DNA from: an uncultured Eubacteriales bacterium
GTDB taxonomy: Bacteria > Bacillota > Clostridia > Christensenellales > Aristaeellaceae
Length of the DNA stretch: 45,648 nucleotides
Assembly: GCA_900550955.1 (NCBI GenBank)
Contig: URUF01000013.1
Span: forward strand, 1 to 45,648
Reading direction: 5' to 3'
This document shows, piece after piece, positions 7,674 through 16,295 of the stretch. Under the pieces are notes generated by a model. The model saw only the letters and a list, made by a program, of their open reading frames with translations. It was not told the origin of the DNA and did not search any database. Positions within the stretch are counted from its first letter, which is position 1; each line of letters begins with the position of its first letter. A program made the translations under genes and the position numbers.

Positions 7674-8600
7674 ATGAAAATCCAAAATCGCTCCCGCATC
7701 TGCCTGTGCATTTCCGCCGCGATTATGGTCATCGCCCTGGTCATGTCCATCTGCGGCTATGGCATCAACTACGGTATCGACTTTGCGGGCGGCCTGAATA
7801 TCCAGTACAACATGGGCTCCGCCTTTGAGCAAAGCGACGTGGAAGCCGCCCTGCGCGCTCAGGGCGTTAACGAGTTCACCATTTCCACCTCCGGCGCGGA
7901 GGGCCATCAGCTGCAAATCCGCGTGCCCCAGCTCAGCGGCGACGATGAGATCCAGAACCTGCAAAACGGCCTGGAAGCCGAGCTTTCGCAGAAGTACCCC
8001 GCCATGGATACCGAAACTGCCACCGCCAGCTATGTTGGCCCTGTGGCCGGCGCGGTTCTTGTGAAGAACGCCTTCCTGAGCGTATTGCTGGCGGCCGCGC
8101 TCATGCTTGTGTACATCGCCATCCGCTTTGACTTTGCCAGCGGCCTGGCGGCTGTGATCGGCCTAACGCACGATGTGCTCATCATGCTTAGCTTCATGGT
8201 GATTCTGCGCAGCGTAATCCAGATGAACTCCTCGTTCATCGCGGCCATGCTCACCATCGTTGGCTACTCCATCAACAACACCATCGTAATCTTCGACCGC
8301 ATCCGCGAGAACAATAAAAAGCCCGCCTATGCCAGCCTGGCCCGCGAAGAGGTGGTTAACATTTCCGTGCGCGAAAGCCTGGGCCGCACCATCAATACCA
8401 CGCTCACCACGCTGGTTACGATCGTAACCCTCTACATCCTGGGCGTGGATACCATCCGCGAGTTCAGCCTGCCCATCATTGTGGGCATCCTGGCGGGCGT
8501 GTACAGCGCCAACCTGATCAACGGCTACGTATGGGCCATGCTGGAGCAGGTTCGCCTGAACCGCAAGGGCCAAAAGAAGCTCAAGGCCAAGAAGGCCTGA
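7674..8600 (+). CDS. secF: Protein translocase subunit SecF
   Basis: Partner of SecD in the SecDF export complex. 308 residues, six membrane helices: N-terminal helix (about 9-29), then YGINYGIDFAGGLNIQYNMG at the start of the extracellular domain (SecF form of the D2 motif), and the paired signature GYSINNTIVIFDRIREN in the C-terminal membrane half. It ends with a basic tail (KGQKKLKAKKA). The RBS GAAGGGGAGG lies inside the end of secD, and the two-base gap indicates coupled translation. The unit closes at a strong terminator just downstream. Confidence 0.96.
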   Translation: MKIQNRSRICLCISAAIMVIALVMSICGYGINYGIDFAGGLNIQYNMGSAFEQSDVEAALRAQGVNEFTISTSGAEGHQLQIRVPQLSGDDEIQNLQNGLEAELSQKYPAMDTETATASYVGPVAGAVLVKNAFLSVLLAAALMLVYIAIRFDFASGLAAVIGLTHDVLIMLSFMVILRSVIQMNSSFIAAMLTIVGYSINNTIVIFDRIRENNKKPAYASLAREEVVNISVRESLGRTINTTLTTLVTIVTLYILGVDTIREFSLPIIVGILAGVYSANLINGYVWAMLEQVRLNRKGQKKLKAKKA

Positions 8601-8622
8601 TTGGGATCCTTCCCTGAATTTT

Positions 8623-8656
8623 GGAGCCGCAGGGCGTATGCCCTGCGGCTCCTTCT
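8623..8656 (+). terminator. Intrinsic terminator after secF
   Basis: 13-bp perfect stem (8623-8635 with 8640-8652, loop GTAT) followed by TTCTCTT. The next promoter begins within its tail. Confidence 0.8.
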
Positions 8657-8657
8657 C

Positions 8658-8687
8658 TTGACAATGATTTCTGCATGCACGTATAAT
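8658..8687 (+). promoter_or_regulatory. Promoter of the SGNH-MBOAT pair
   Basis: Consensus TTGACA (8658-8663), 18-base spacer, consensus TATAAT (8682-8687). It directly abuts the secF terminator and sets the true start of the next gene downstream of about 8694. Confidence 0.85.
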
Positions 8688-8726
8688 GAAAACCGCATGA
8701 AGGATTCACCCGAAAGGAATGAGCGG

Positions 8727-10319
8727 ATGCGCAAGCACAAAGTTGCGGTATTTTTCATAAAGCTGGCGGTTTTTGTATGCCTGCTGGCCGCGGTGCTAAA
8801 CACTGTGGGACAGCTTTTGGATGCCGGCGACGACGTGGTGCAAAGCGCCTCCGCGCTCAAAAGCCTGCCCCCAAACAGCGTGGACGTGTGTTGGCTTGGC
8901 ACCTCCCACATGAATTACAACGTTATTCCCCAATACCTATATGATCTTTGCGGCATTCCCAGCACCATGGTCACCGGTAACTCGCTGGATCTGACCTCCT
9001 CCTATTGGCAGCTCAGGCAGGCGTTGCTCACCCAATCGCCTCAGGTTGTGGTTCTGGATGTGTATGCGGCCGCCGCCCCCTATTGCTACTTTTATGTGCA
9101 AAACGTGCTGGCAACGCGCTACCGGCAGGGCATGCAGCCCGGCTCCAATCCCTATAACACCGCTACGGGGCTTGCCCGATGGCTTCCCATTGGCAGCCCC
9201 TACAAGCCAGCCGCCATTTCCCATAGCTATGCGGTAAGCGGGGCGGATGGCGACGCTTATTTTCAGGCCACGCGCCTGCATGCGCGGTATAGCGAGCTTG
9301 GCCGCGCCAGCTTTGCCTACGCCTGCCACCAGGACCGCTGGACAAGGAATTTCGGCTATCTCTACGGCGCGCAGGATCTTACGCAGCGGGAGGTCGACAC
9401 GCGGCCCTATACATTGGAGGCTGCGCTGGCCGCAAACGAGGTGGGCACCTACTGGACGTTTAGCGACGCGCAGCTTAACGAGGCGCACCTGCTTGCCCAA
9501 ACCCGCGAGGAGCTTGAACGCATCATCCATTTTACCCGAGAAAAAGGCATCCAGCTTGTGCTGTGCGCCGCGCCCTACCTAACCAATCAGGCCGAGGAAA
9601 AGCTGTTTGACGAAGTAGCGCAGCTGGCCTATGAACAGAATGTGCCCTTTGTGGGGCTGGATGCCTCCGGGATTGAGGGCCGGGAATACCTGCGCGATAT
9701 CGGCCACCTGAACGATGCGGGCGCGCACCTATACACAGCCTTTTGGGCGGACTACCTCACAAAGGCTTACGCGCTTCCCGACCGGCGCGAAAGCGCGGAC
9801 GCGCGCTACGCGCCCTGGCGCGATAACGCGGGCAGCTATGATGTGCAAAGCGCCGCCATGCAGCTTCTAACCCTGGACGGCGGCCTGACCAAATACCTGG
9901 AGGCTATCTCAACGCTGAATGACGACTACCTGCTGGTGTTCAGCATTGAAGGCGAGGTATACGAAGGCTTTACAGAGGACGACTATTTACTGATGACAGA
10001 GCAACTAGGTTTCCCGGAGGAAACGCTGGAGGAATGGTACCTCTCCGGCATGGGCACGCAGGATGCGGCGCTTTCGGGCGGCAAGCTGCTCAAAAGCGCC
10101 TATGCGCCCAACGGCCGCACGCAGGAGCTGCATTGGAACCTTCGCGGACACGATATCAAAATCGGCTGCGTAAACGGCGATAGCGCCGCCTGGTCGGTGG
10201 ATGGCGATTCCCTGGGCCGGGTGGGCGCGGGTATGAACATTGCCGTCTATTCCCTGATCGATCACATGCTCATGGACGCCCGCACCTTTGACCTTACCCA
10301 GCCGGCCTGGGACGAATAA
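8727..10319 (+). CDS. Membrane-anchored SGNH-type protein with an extra C-terminal domain, partner of the MBOAT acyltransferase
   Basis: 530 residues. One N-terminal helix (about 8-28) anchors an extracellytoplasmic domain. VCWLGTSHMNY places a candidate nucleophile Ser60, and RDIGHLNDAGAHLY gives a DxxH pair (Asp324, His327), as in DltD/AlgX-like SGNH proteins that work with MBOAT enzymes. Residues about 370-530 form a second domain (YLLVFSIEGEVYEGFTEDD ... GMNIAVYSL ... ARTFDL) that reminds me of the ILEI/FAM3-type carbohydrate-binding fold; this is tentative. The ATG at 8727 is chosen because it has AAAGGA at proper spacing and lies after the predicted transcript start. The MBOAT gene begins 23 bases after the stop. 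Likely role: final acyl transfer to a surface polymer. Confidence 0.75.
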   Translation: MRKHKVAVFFIKLAVFVCLLAAVLNTVGQLLDAGDDVVQSASALKSLPPNSVDVCWLGTSHMNYNVIPQYLYDLCGIPSTMVTGNSLDLTSSYWQLRQALLTQSPQVVVLDVYAAAAPYCYFYVQNVLATRYRQGMQPGSNPYNTATGLARWLPIGSPYKPAAISHSYAVSGADGDAYFQATRLHARYSELGRASFAYACHQDRWTRNFGYLYGAQDLTQREVDTRPYTLEAALAANEVGTYWTFSDAQLNEAHLLAQTREELERIIHFTREKGIQLVLCAAPYLTNQAEEKLFDEVAQLAYEQNVPFVGLDASGIEGREYLRDIGHLNDAGAHLYTAFWADYLTKAYALPDRRESADARYAPWRDNAGSYDVQSAAMQLLTLDGGLTKYLEAISTLNDDYLLVFSIEGEVYEGFTEDDYLLMTEQLGFPEETLEEWYLSGMGTQDAALSGGKLLKSAYAPNGRTQELHWNLRGHDIKIGCVNGDSAAWSVDGDSLGRVGAGMNIAVYSLIDHMLMDARTFDLTQPAWDE

Positions 10320-10342
10320 GCCCCGCAAAAGGAGCGTTACCA

Positions 10343-11842
10343 ATGCTGTTTCATTCCGCGCCCTTCCTGATTTTCTTCCCTGTTGTGCTGATTGTGTATT
10401 TTGGGCTGCCGAAGCGGCTCCGTTACATTTGGCTGCTGATTGCCAGTTACTATTTCTACATGAGCTGGAATCCGGCCTACGCGCTTCTCATGCTCACCTC
10501 CACGTCTGTCACCTACCTGAGCGGGCTTATGATCGCCCGCTGCCGCGCCTCCGCGGCAAAGGGCCGGCAGCACAGCCCAAAGCTGTACGTAGGGCTTAGC
10601 TTTGCCATCAACCTGGGCCTTCTGTTTTTCTTTAAGTACTACCAGTTTGCGGCGCAGGGCCTGGCGGCGGCCTTTGCCAGTATGGGCCTGCGCTGGCAGC
10701 CGCCGGCGTTTGACGTGCTGCTGCCGGTGGGCATCAGCTTTTATACCTTCCAGGCGCTTAGCTACACCATGGATGTATACCGGGGCGATGTGCCTGTGGA
10801 ACGCAATTTTTTGCGTTACGCCCTGTTTGTGAGCTTTTTTCCCCAACTGGTGGCTGGGCCGATTGAGCGCAGCGGCAGCCTGCTTGCGCAACTAAAGGAA
10901 GAACATCCCTTTGAGCCGGAAAATTTCAAAGCCGGCGCGCTGATGATGCTCTGGGGATATTTCCAAAAGATGGTCATTGCCGACCGCGCCGCCATACTGG
11001 TCAACCAGATATACGGCCATTACACCGCCTATGCAGGGTACAGCCTGATAGTGGCAACCGTTTTTTTCGCCGTGCAAATCTACTGCGATTTTAGCGGCTA
11101 TTCCGCCATCGCCATCGGCGCCGCCAAAATTTTGGGCATCGATTTGATGCAGAATTTCCGTCAACCCTATCTGGCCGTCAGCGTAGCGGATTTCTGGCGC
11201 CGCTGGCACATCAGCCTGTCCACATGGTTCCGCGATTATCTTTACATTCCGCTGGGCGGCAACCGCAAGGGCCTTGCGCGCAAATACCTGAATGTGCTGC
11301 TCACCTTCCTGCTAAGCGGCCTGTGGCACGGCGCGAACTGGACCTACGTGGTATGGGGCGGGTTAAACGGCCTTTTGCAAATCCTGGGCGACGGCAAAAA
11401 CCGGCTGCTCAAGCGCCTGCCGCAGCGGCCAAGCAAGCCGCTTGTCAGGCGGGATTGTTACAGCTACCGCATGCTGCAGCGCATTATCACCTTTGCGCTC
11501 ATTTGCCTGACGTGGGTATTCTTCCGCGCCGAGTCCCTCGCGCAGGCCATGGATATTTTCCGTCAGATATTTTCAGTGCATAATCCCTGGATATTCTTTG
11601 ATGAAACGCTCTACTCGTTGGGCCTATCCAGGCTGGAATTGGGCATTTTGCTTGTGGCCATCTGCGCGCTGCTGGCCGTGGATATAGCCCACGAGCACGG
11701 CGTTTCCCTGCGCGACCGCCTTGCGGAGCAAAACCTGGTTTTTCGGTGGCTTGTGTACCTGGCTGCCATTGTGTTCATCCTGGTGTACGGGGTATATGGC
11801 GTAGGCTACGACGCCAGCCAGTTTATCTACTTCCAATTCTGA
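10343..11842 (+). CDS. MBOAT-family O-acyltransferase (AlgI/DltB-like)
   Basis: Polytopic membrane acyltransferase that passes acyl groups across the membrane to surface polysaccharides. 499 residues, about ten or more helices. Family landmarks: FPQLVAGPIERSG near residue 170, YCDFSGYSAIAIGAAKILGI, FWRRWHISLSTWFRDYLYIPLGG and SGLWHGANWTYVVWGGLNG, whose His329 is the conserved MBOAT catalytic histidine. RBS AAAGGAG precedes the ATG. It is cotranscribed with the SGNH-like gene, the usual pairing for alginate-, peptidoglycan- or teichoic-acid-type acylation; no dlt carrier gene is nearby, so acetylation of some other envelope glycan is more likely. Confidence 0.92.
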   Translation: MLFHSAPFLIFFPVVLIVYFGLPKRLRYIWLLIASYYFYMSWNPAYALLMLTSTSVTYLSGLMIARCRASAAKGRQHSPKLYVGLSFAINLGLLFFFKYYQFAAQGLAAAFASMGLRWQPPAFDVLLPVGISFYTFQALSYTMDVYRGDVPVERNFLRYALFVSFFPQLVAGPIERSGSLLAQLKEEHPFEPENFKAGALMMLWGYFQKMVIADRAAILVNQIYGHYTAYAGYSLIVATVFFAVQIYCDFSGYSAIAIGAAKILGIDLMQNFRQPYLAVSVADFWRRWHISLSTWFRDYLYIPLGGNRKGLARKYLNVLLTFLLSGLWHGANWTYVVWGGLNGLLQILGDGKNRLLKRLPQRPSKPLVRRDCYSYRMLQRIITFALICLTWVFFRAESLAQAMDIFRQIFSVHNPWIFFDETLYSLGLSRLELGILLVAICALLAVDIAHEHGVSLRDRLAEQNLVFRWLVYLAAIVFILVYGVYGVGYDASQFIYFQF

Positions 11843-11860
11843 TTGTCATACGTCTTGAAA

Positions 11861-11891
11861 GGCGCCTTCCGGCCCGAGGCCGGGAGGCGCC
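11861..11891. terminator. Hairpin between convergent MBOAT and spore coat genes
   Basis: 13-bp stem with one wobble (11861-11873 with 11879-11891, loop CCGAG). It is only weakly T-rich on either side (CTTT follows on plus), but it lies between convergent genes and may end both transcripts. Confidence 0.5.
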
Positions 11892-11910
11892 GCCTTTGCC
11901 TGCTGAGGGG

Positions 11911-12156
11911 TCAGGCATTGGCAAATTTGTTTCGCACCTTATCGATCTGCTGCTGGGGAGCCTGCTCGTTGGCATACCAGCCCTGCGCGGCCATCTTTTT
12001 ATACAGGCCGTCCTGCATGCACAGGCTTTCATCCAGCGCCTGGTCAAAGGCGCTATGGACGTTCTGCGTAGCGGATTCAATGGTGCCGTGCATGTACAGA
12101 TCGCACACGCCCTTGGTGGTCAACAGCAGGTTCTCCATAATAGCCTGATCGTTCAT
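11911..12156 (-). CDS. CotF-like spore coat protein
   Basis: 81 residues, all helical, without membrane segments. It begins MNDQAIMENLLLTTKGVCDLY and contains the coat-F-type helix pairs HGTIESATQNVHSAFDQALDESLCMQDGLYKKM and GWYANEQAPQQQIDKVRNKF. The GWY...AP ending is typical of small clostridial proteins annotated as spore coat. A GGGAGGATG site precedes the ATG. It is second in a two-gene unit after the 57-residue gene (12175-12348), with an 18-base gap. Its presence argues that the organism forms endospores. No sporulation sigma-factor promoter could be assigned with confidence. Confidence 0.8.
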   Translation of the reverse strand: MNDQAIMENLLLTTKGVCDLYMHGTIESATQNVHSAFDQALDESLCMQDGLYKKMAAQGWYANEQAPQQQIDKVRNKFANA

Positions 12157-12174
12157 TGCCGCATCCTCCCTTCG

Positions 12175-12348
12175 TTACACCAGCTGGTACAGCTTTTGGA
12201 ACAGCTGCTGGTGCTGGCTGGCCAACTGGTTCACGTAGCTTTTTAGCTCCGGGTTGGTCAGGGCCTGCGCGGCCTGCTGGCACTGGGTCTGCAAAAATTC
12301 CTCGTGGCTCAAAGCATCCTCGATGTACATGAGTTCCTTGGGACTCAT
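12175..12348 (-). CDS. Small spore-coat-associated protein (57 aa)
   Basis: 57 residues starting MSPKELMYIEDALSHEEFLQ, then TQCQQAAQALTNPELKSYV and a Gln-rich amphipathic helix. Small proteins of this form, found next to CotF-like genes in Clostridia, are usually annotated as spore coat or coat-F-like. The start is supported by a very strong GGAGGTGATGG site. It is the first gene of the coat pair on the minus strand; both are short, acidic to neutral and helical, and probably assemble together. The exact role is not established here. Confidence 0.7.
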   Translation of the reverse strand: MSPKELMYIEDALSHEEFLQTQCQQAAQALTNPELKSYVNQLASQHQQLFQKLYQLV

Positions 12349-12420
12349 TTTCCATCACCTCCGGGAAGTAGCATTCCCAGCTTTCCCCATGCTATGCATG
12401 CGAAAAAACCTTTTTAGCTG

Positions 12421-12577
12421 TCATCGTACCGGCCCTTTGGCATTGACGGCGAATATGCCCGTTTTGCTTTCAGCGCTATCCCCCGCTCCCGGCAGGGGAC
12501 GGCGGCCATCTTCGCCGCATAAGCGCGCACAGGCCAGGGCAGCGCAACGCCAATGGAGATGCCAGAAGCTTTTTCAT
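12421..12577 (-). pseudogene. Collapsed third copy of the secreted solute-binding-like family
   Basis: Minus strand: an ATG at 12577 behind GGAGGAATACCTG opens MKKLLASPLALRCPGL, and after a frame change the next residues are RAYAAKMAAVP, matching the signal peptides of the two intact neighbours (MKRLL..., PAYAAKKQIP). Then, after a short jump, another frame reads IFAVNAKGPVR and a stop, matching YVFVVNAKSPVLSN near residue 320 of the intact 388-residue copy. So the two ends of a gene appear to be joined, with some 290 codons deleted in between, plus frameshifts. No product is expected. The rest of 12349-12666 shows only the coat-gene leader. Confidence 0.65.
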
Positions 12578-12666
12578 CAGGTATTCCTCCAGGATGATAG
12601 GGAATAGGGCATGGCTTCCATCCGCTTTTTGGGGCAATCCACGGCATATTCGCCGTGCGCTTCGGC

Positions 12667-13833
12667 TTACCAGTCGATATCGCTCTTCAGGATTCCAAAG
12701 GTCTTCCCATCATCAGCGCGCTTCTTATATATTTCATTATACTTTTTGATCTCCGCAAAGTCGCTGTGCTTCAGCCATCTTCCATACTCATACCACTCCT
12801 TGGTTTTGATAAAGTGCTTTGCGTATGCCAATGCATTGGAAAGGACGGGGCTTTTGGCATTGACGACAAACACATAGATGTTGTTTCCGTAGATGTAGGT
12901 ATGATCAGCATAAGGAATGGCAATCATTCGGCCGTCCGCGCTGCAAATGCTGGCGGGCACGTTCCAGCTGGGCTCTCTGCCTACCCAGTATTCGTCCTTT
13001 GAAGCCATTATTTCCAGCGTGTCCAGCTCCTCCTGCACGGGGTTTCTGCCCGCCCAGTATTCATCCTGCGAAAAGTCGTACAAAAGCCCTGCGGCGTCCA
13101 GCTTTTCGAGCTTGTCCTCCGGGTCGATTCGCAAAAAGGCAAGATCCCATTCCGTTGGGTTGGCGACCAAATCTTCTTCCGTAAGCGACATCTCCGTCCT
13201 GTCATAATGCTCCCAAAGGACGTTTTGACAGAAGCCCTCCGCGGCCCTGGCCTGCTCTACGCTGCGGCCCTCCAAAAGCTGGGTAATCCAATGGCTATAC
13301 CAGCGTCCCGGCCTGCCCTTCGTGTTGGCAACCAGGAAGATGGCTTCGTTCGTTGCGGCGTCATAGCTGTACAGGTAGACTTCGTAGTAATAGCAAGGAT
13401 GCTGGGGCAGCATCTGCTGAACCGCTTCTGGATACGTCCATTGACGCAACGCCGGTTTTTCTGTGGGAACACTGGCATATGGATTGTATTCAATCACCCC
13501 TGCATCCGCGAGCTTTTGCAGATCCACATCCTTGGAGGAAACGATGGCGACGTCCCATTTTTTGTGATTTGCAATCACTTCTTTCGTTGTGCCGCCAAAC
13601 TGAAAGGACACGGGCACCTTGGATGTCTTGTGCATGCTTTTCCAGCCGTTTGGCTGGTTTTTTTCCCAGTACGTGAGAATGGCCTGTTGGAGTTCTTTTT
13701 CGTTCGTCGCGCCCCAGCGCTCTAAGATCTCCATGCAGAAATCGGGGATTTGCTTTTTCGCCGCATAAGCGGGCGTGGTCGCGCCCATAAGCGCACAGCA
13801 CAGCGCCAAAAGCACGGATAAGAGCCTTTTCAT
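12667..13833 (-). CDS. Secreted solute-binding-like protein, copy 2 of a tandem pair
   Basis: 388 residues with a Sec signal peptide (MKRLLSVLLALCCALMG..., cleavage near AYA-A, residues 23-25). There is no lipobox cysteine at that position. The mature part alternates alpha and beta elements like an extracellular solute-binding protein: WDVAIVSSKDVDLQKLADAGVI, LLYDFSQDEYW, GRMIAIPYA, then FVVNAKSPVLSNALAYAKHFIKTKEW, and it ends SDIDW. No transporter genes are adjacent. Compared with copy 1 it has an extra block of about 24 residues that repeats DEYWxGR. The RBS AGGAGGAAAA is clear, and the gene begins 18 bases after copy 1. Function unknown; family assignment rests on the visible fold pattern only. 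Confidence 0.7.
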   Translation of the reverse strand: MKRLLSVLLALCCALMGATTPAYAAKKQIPDFCMEILERWGATNEKELQQAILTYWEKNQPNGWKSMHKTSKVPVSFQFGGTTKEVIANHKKWDVAIVSSKDVDLQKLADAGVIEYNPYASVPTEKPALRQWTYPEAVQQMLPQHPCYYYEVYLYSYDAATNEAIFLVANTKGRPGRWYSHWITQLLEGRSVEQARAAEGFCQNVLWEHYDRTEMSLTEEDLVANPTEWDLAFLRIDPEDKLEKLDAAGLLYDFSQDEYWAGRNPVQEELDTLEIMASKDEYWVGREPSWNVPASICSADGRMIAIPYADHTYIYGNNIYVFVVNAKSPVLSNALAYAKHFIKTKEWYEYGRWLKHSDFAEIKKYNEIYKKRADDGKTFGILKSDIDW

Positions 13834-13851
13834 TGGATTTTCCTCCTACCT

Positions 13852-14913
13852 TTACCAGTCGATGTCTTTTTTAAAAATGCCTACGCTATGATCGTTGTAC
13901 TTTTTGACGATTTCAGGGTCCTCGTAGTACATGGGCAGCTGATCATCCCACTCGTAAGTCTTAATATAGTGCTTCGCATAGGCCAATGCGTTTGAAAGCA
14001 CGCTGCTATGGGCGTTCACAACGAACAGGCTCATTTCGCCGGCACCGTCATAAATGCTATCGACATAGGGAATGGCGATCATCCTGCCGTCGTCGCTGAA
14101 AAGGCCGTTGGGCGCCTCCCATTCAGGAGCGCGGCTTGCCCAGTATTCGTCTTGCGCAAAGTCATATAGCAGGCCCGCCTGATCGAGCTTTTCAAGCTTC
14201 TCCCCCTGCTTGACTCTTAAAAACGCCCAGTCCCATGCGTCGGGATGTTCGATCAGCTCTTCCTGCGTTGCCGACAGCTCTGGCATCGCAAATCGTTCCC
14301 AATCAAAGGTGCGGCTAATTCCTTCAACCGCCCGCACCTGTTCCGGGGTGCGGCGCGCAAGGATTTGCCACGCCCATGTTACGGTCGCACGCAGCGGCCG
14401 GCCCTTCTTGTTGCAGACCAGAAAAACAGCTTCATCCGTCGCGCCGTCGTAGCTGTAACAATACACGGCATAGTAGTAAAGCTCATGCTGGGCCAGTTTC
14501 GTCTGTACCGCTTCCGATAAACACCATTGATAAAGTGCGGTTTCATTGCAAGGCGATGCTCCTCTTTTGATGAGCACTCCGGCATCCAGCAGCTTTTGCA
14601 TGTCCACCTCTTTTGATGAAACGATGGCAATATCCCAGTTTTTGGCGTCTTTGATCAGCTGCTTGGTGTTGCCGCCAAACCGAATGGCGACGGGTTTTTT
14701 GATTGTTTTGTGAAGCCCCTTCCAATGCTTTGGCTGTGCTTTTTCCCAGTAGTCGAGAATGGCGGCCGTCAATTCCTTTGCATTGGTTGCGCCCCAGCTT
14801 TCCAAAATGGGCTTGCAGAAGTCGGGAATCTCTTTCTGCGCCGCATAAGCGGGCGCGCGCATGCACAAAAGCAGGTATAAAAACGTCAGCACAAATGATA
14901 CCGTTCTTTTCAT
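13852..14913 (-). CDS. Secreted solute-binding-like protein, copy 1 of a tandem pair
   Basis: 353 residues. Signal peptide MKRTVSFVLTFLYLLLCMRAPAYA with an AYA-A cleavage site. The mature N-terminus QKEIPDFCKPILESWGATNAKEL mirrors copy 2 (KKQIPDFCMEILERWGATNEKEL). Shared blocks run throughout: WDIAIVSSKEVDMQKLLDAGV, GLLYDFAQDEYWASR, GRMIAIPYVD, FVVNAHSSVLSNALAYAKHYIKT and the C-terminal DIDW. ATG 14913 is preferred over the TTG at 14931 because GGAGAAA lies between them. It is first in the pair on the minus strand. No confident promoter is visible in the 248 bases upstream, which hold only scattered hairpins. The ligand is unknown; an uptake or sensing role is inference. Confidence 0.7.
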   Translation of the reverse strand: MKRTVSFVLTFLYLLLCMRAPAYAAQKEIPDFCKPILESWGATNAKELTAAILDYWEKAQPKHWKGLHKTIKKPVAIRFGGNTKQLIKDAKNWDIAIVSSKEVDMQKLLDAGVLIKRGASPCNETALYQWCLSEAVQTKLAQHELYYYAVYCYSYDGATDEAVFLVCNKKGRPLRATVTWAWQILARRTPEQVRAVEGISRTFDWERFAMPELSATQEELIEHPDAWDWAFLRVKQGEKLEKLDQAGLLYDFAQDEYWASRAPEWEAPNGLFSDDGRMIAIPYVDSIYDGAGEMSLFVVNAHSSVLSNALAYAKHYIKTYEWDDQLPMYYEDPEIVKKYNDHSVGIFKKDIDW

Positions 14914-15161
14914 GATGGTTTTCTCCGTCAATTCTATATGAGCCTCTGATTGGATACAGAAAGCCGCCGGTTTTGCCGATGGCCCAATCTGTCAAAAGCC
15001 CCGGCGTGAGGAAAAAGCCGCATTCCCCGCATCCTGCGCATGCCTGGAAAGGCGCTGCAGCGCAAGCGCTTTGGGGCTTCCCGGAAGGAGCCTCCAAGCC
15101 CCTTTTGCCCGTGCCCTTGCGGCGAAGACAGGCAGTTGCCTGCTCGCCTGTGGCCCGGCGT

Positions 15162-16295
15162 TCAGCTGTAACAATCCGCAATCAGCCGCCCGTCAACGGC
15201 GGAGTACCAGGCCCAGCCATCCGCCGTAGCGCTGTCCATATAGGTATAGGTCACATACCACACCGGGGTAAGCGCCATGCCATCCTTCTTATTGGAGGCG
15301 CGCAGCGGCGCGTACATCAGCTTCGCGCCCGTTGCCGTGGGCTGTAGGAAGCCGTCCTTCTCGCGGCGCGCATTGCCCTGCTCAAAGCACTCCAAAATTT
15401 CGGCGGAGGTGAGCAGCCTTTCGGGCGTTTCATATATATCGCCCACAGTATAGCCGTCATACAGCTGAAAGCTGCGCACGCCCTGCGCGTCCACAAAGGC
15501 CCTTACGGAAAAGATGGTACCCTCGGGATAGCCCACCGGCACGCCGTCCACGCTCTTGCTAAGATGAAGGAAATAGCCCTCGTCCGCCTCGGTGGCCTTG
15601 GAAAAATCCCAATCGCCGCCTTCGGCGCGCCGGTTGTAGGCTTCGTTTCGCTCCTTGGTTTCCCACTCGCCCACCGTGCGGATATGCTCCACGCTCATAT
15701 CCAGCGCATAGTCCACCTCGTAGCCCTGCACGTCCAGCTTGGCAAGCAGCTCCCGTACCTGCGCCGTGGCCTGCGCAAGCGTGATAGCGCTCAGCTCCGT
15801 GTTTTCCAGCGCAATTTCAGGAAAGCCCGGATTCCAATCCGGATAGAGATAGAGATTGGAATAGGCGCTGCCGCCCAAAGCGGCGATGGCGCACGCAAAA
15901 TTCTCCTTTGGAAAGGGCCCCTCCGGCTTATCGGGCGTTTCGCCGTAGATCATCATGTACGTTCCATCATACTCCCGATAGTACACGCTGCTTACATCCA
16001 CATTCAGCTCCGCCCCATCGGTATAGGTAAAATGGTCGTACCTTTCGCGCTTGCTCCAGTTTTCATAGCCAGCCTCGCCGCTTGTGTTGAACCACTCCAG
16101 GCTCACTTTATCAAAGAAGTTGGCCTGCTTTTGGTCGCGTTTCTGCGCGCGGTAGAGGGGCAGCGGACTGCCCTCCGCATACCCCTGCGGAAGCTCCACC
16201 TGAACCCCCGCAGTTTCCGCCGCGGCATGAGCCGCCATGGAAAGAATGAGCGCCGCCACCAATACCACGGCCCCGAAACGGCTGTACGTCCTCAT
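15162..16295 (-). CDS. Secreted protein of unknown function in the ECF sigma operon
   Basis: 377 residues with a signal peptide (MRTYSRFGAVVLVAALILSMAAHAAA, cleavage near AHA-A). No membrane helix follows. The mature part is acidic and Tyr-rich, with KRERYDHFTYTDGAELNVDVSSVYYREY in the first third and PVWYVTYTYMDSATADGWAWYSAVDGRLIADCY at the end; the last block resembles PepSY/YcdB-like domains that read Trp-Tyr-x-Val...DG. I do not recognise the family. ATG 16295 has AAGGAGGG and overlaps the stop of the anti-sigma gene as ATGA, so it is translationally coupled and probably part of the response the sigma factor controls. A hairpin at 15121-15148 may end the transcript. Confidence 0.7.
   Translation of the reverse strand: MRTYSRFGAVVLVAALILSMAAHAAAETAGVQVELPQGYAEGSPLPLYRAQKRDQKQANFFDKVSLEWFNTSGEAGYENWSKRERYDHFTYTDGAELNVDVSSVYYREYDGTYMMIYGETPDKPEGPFPKENFACAIAALGGSAYSNLYLYPDWNPGFPEIALENTELSAITLAQATAQVRELLAKLDVQGYEVDYALDMSVEHIRTVGEWETKERNEAYNRRAEGGDWDFSKATEADEGYFLHLSKSVDGVPVGYPEGTIFSVRAFVDAQGVRSFQLYDGYTVGDIYETPERLLTSAEILECFEQGNARREKDGFLQPTATGAKLMYAPLRASNKKDGMALTPVWYVTYTYMDSATADGWAWYSAVDGRLIADCYS

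Noticed and set aside
14941..15000. TTGACA on the minus strand (14995-14990) as promoter of the solute-binding-like pair
   Set aside because: No acceptable -10 box at 16-18 bases; the only AT-rich hexamer nearby is over 40 bases further.
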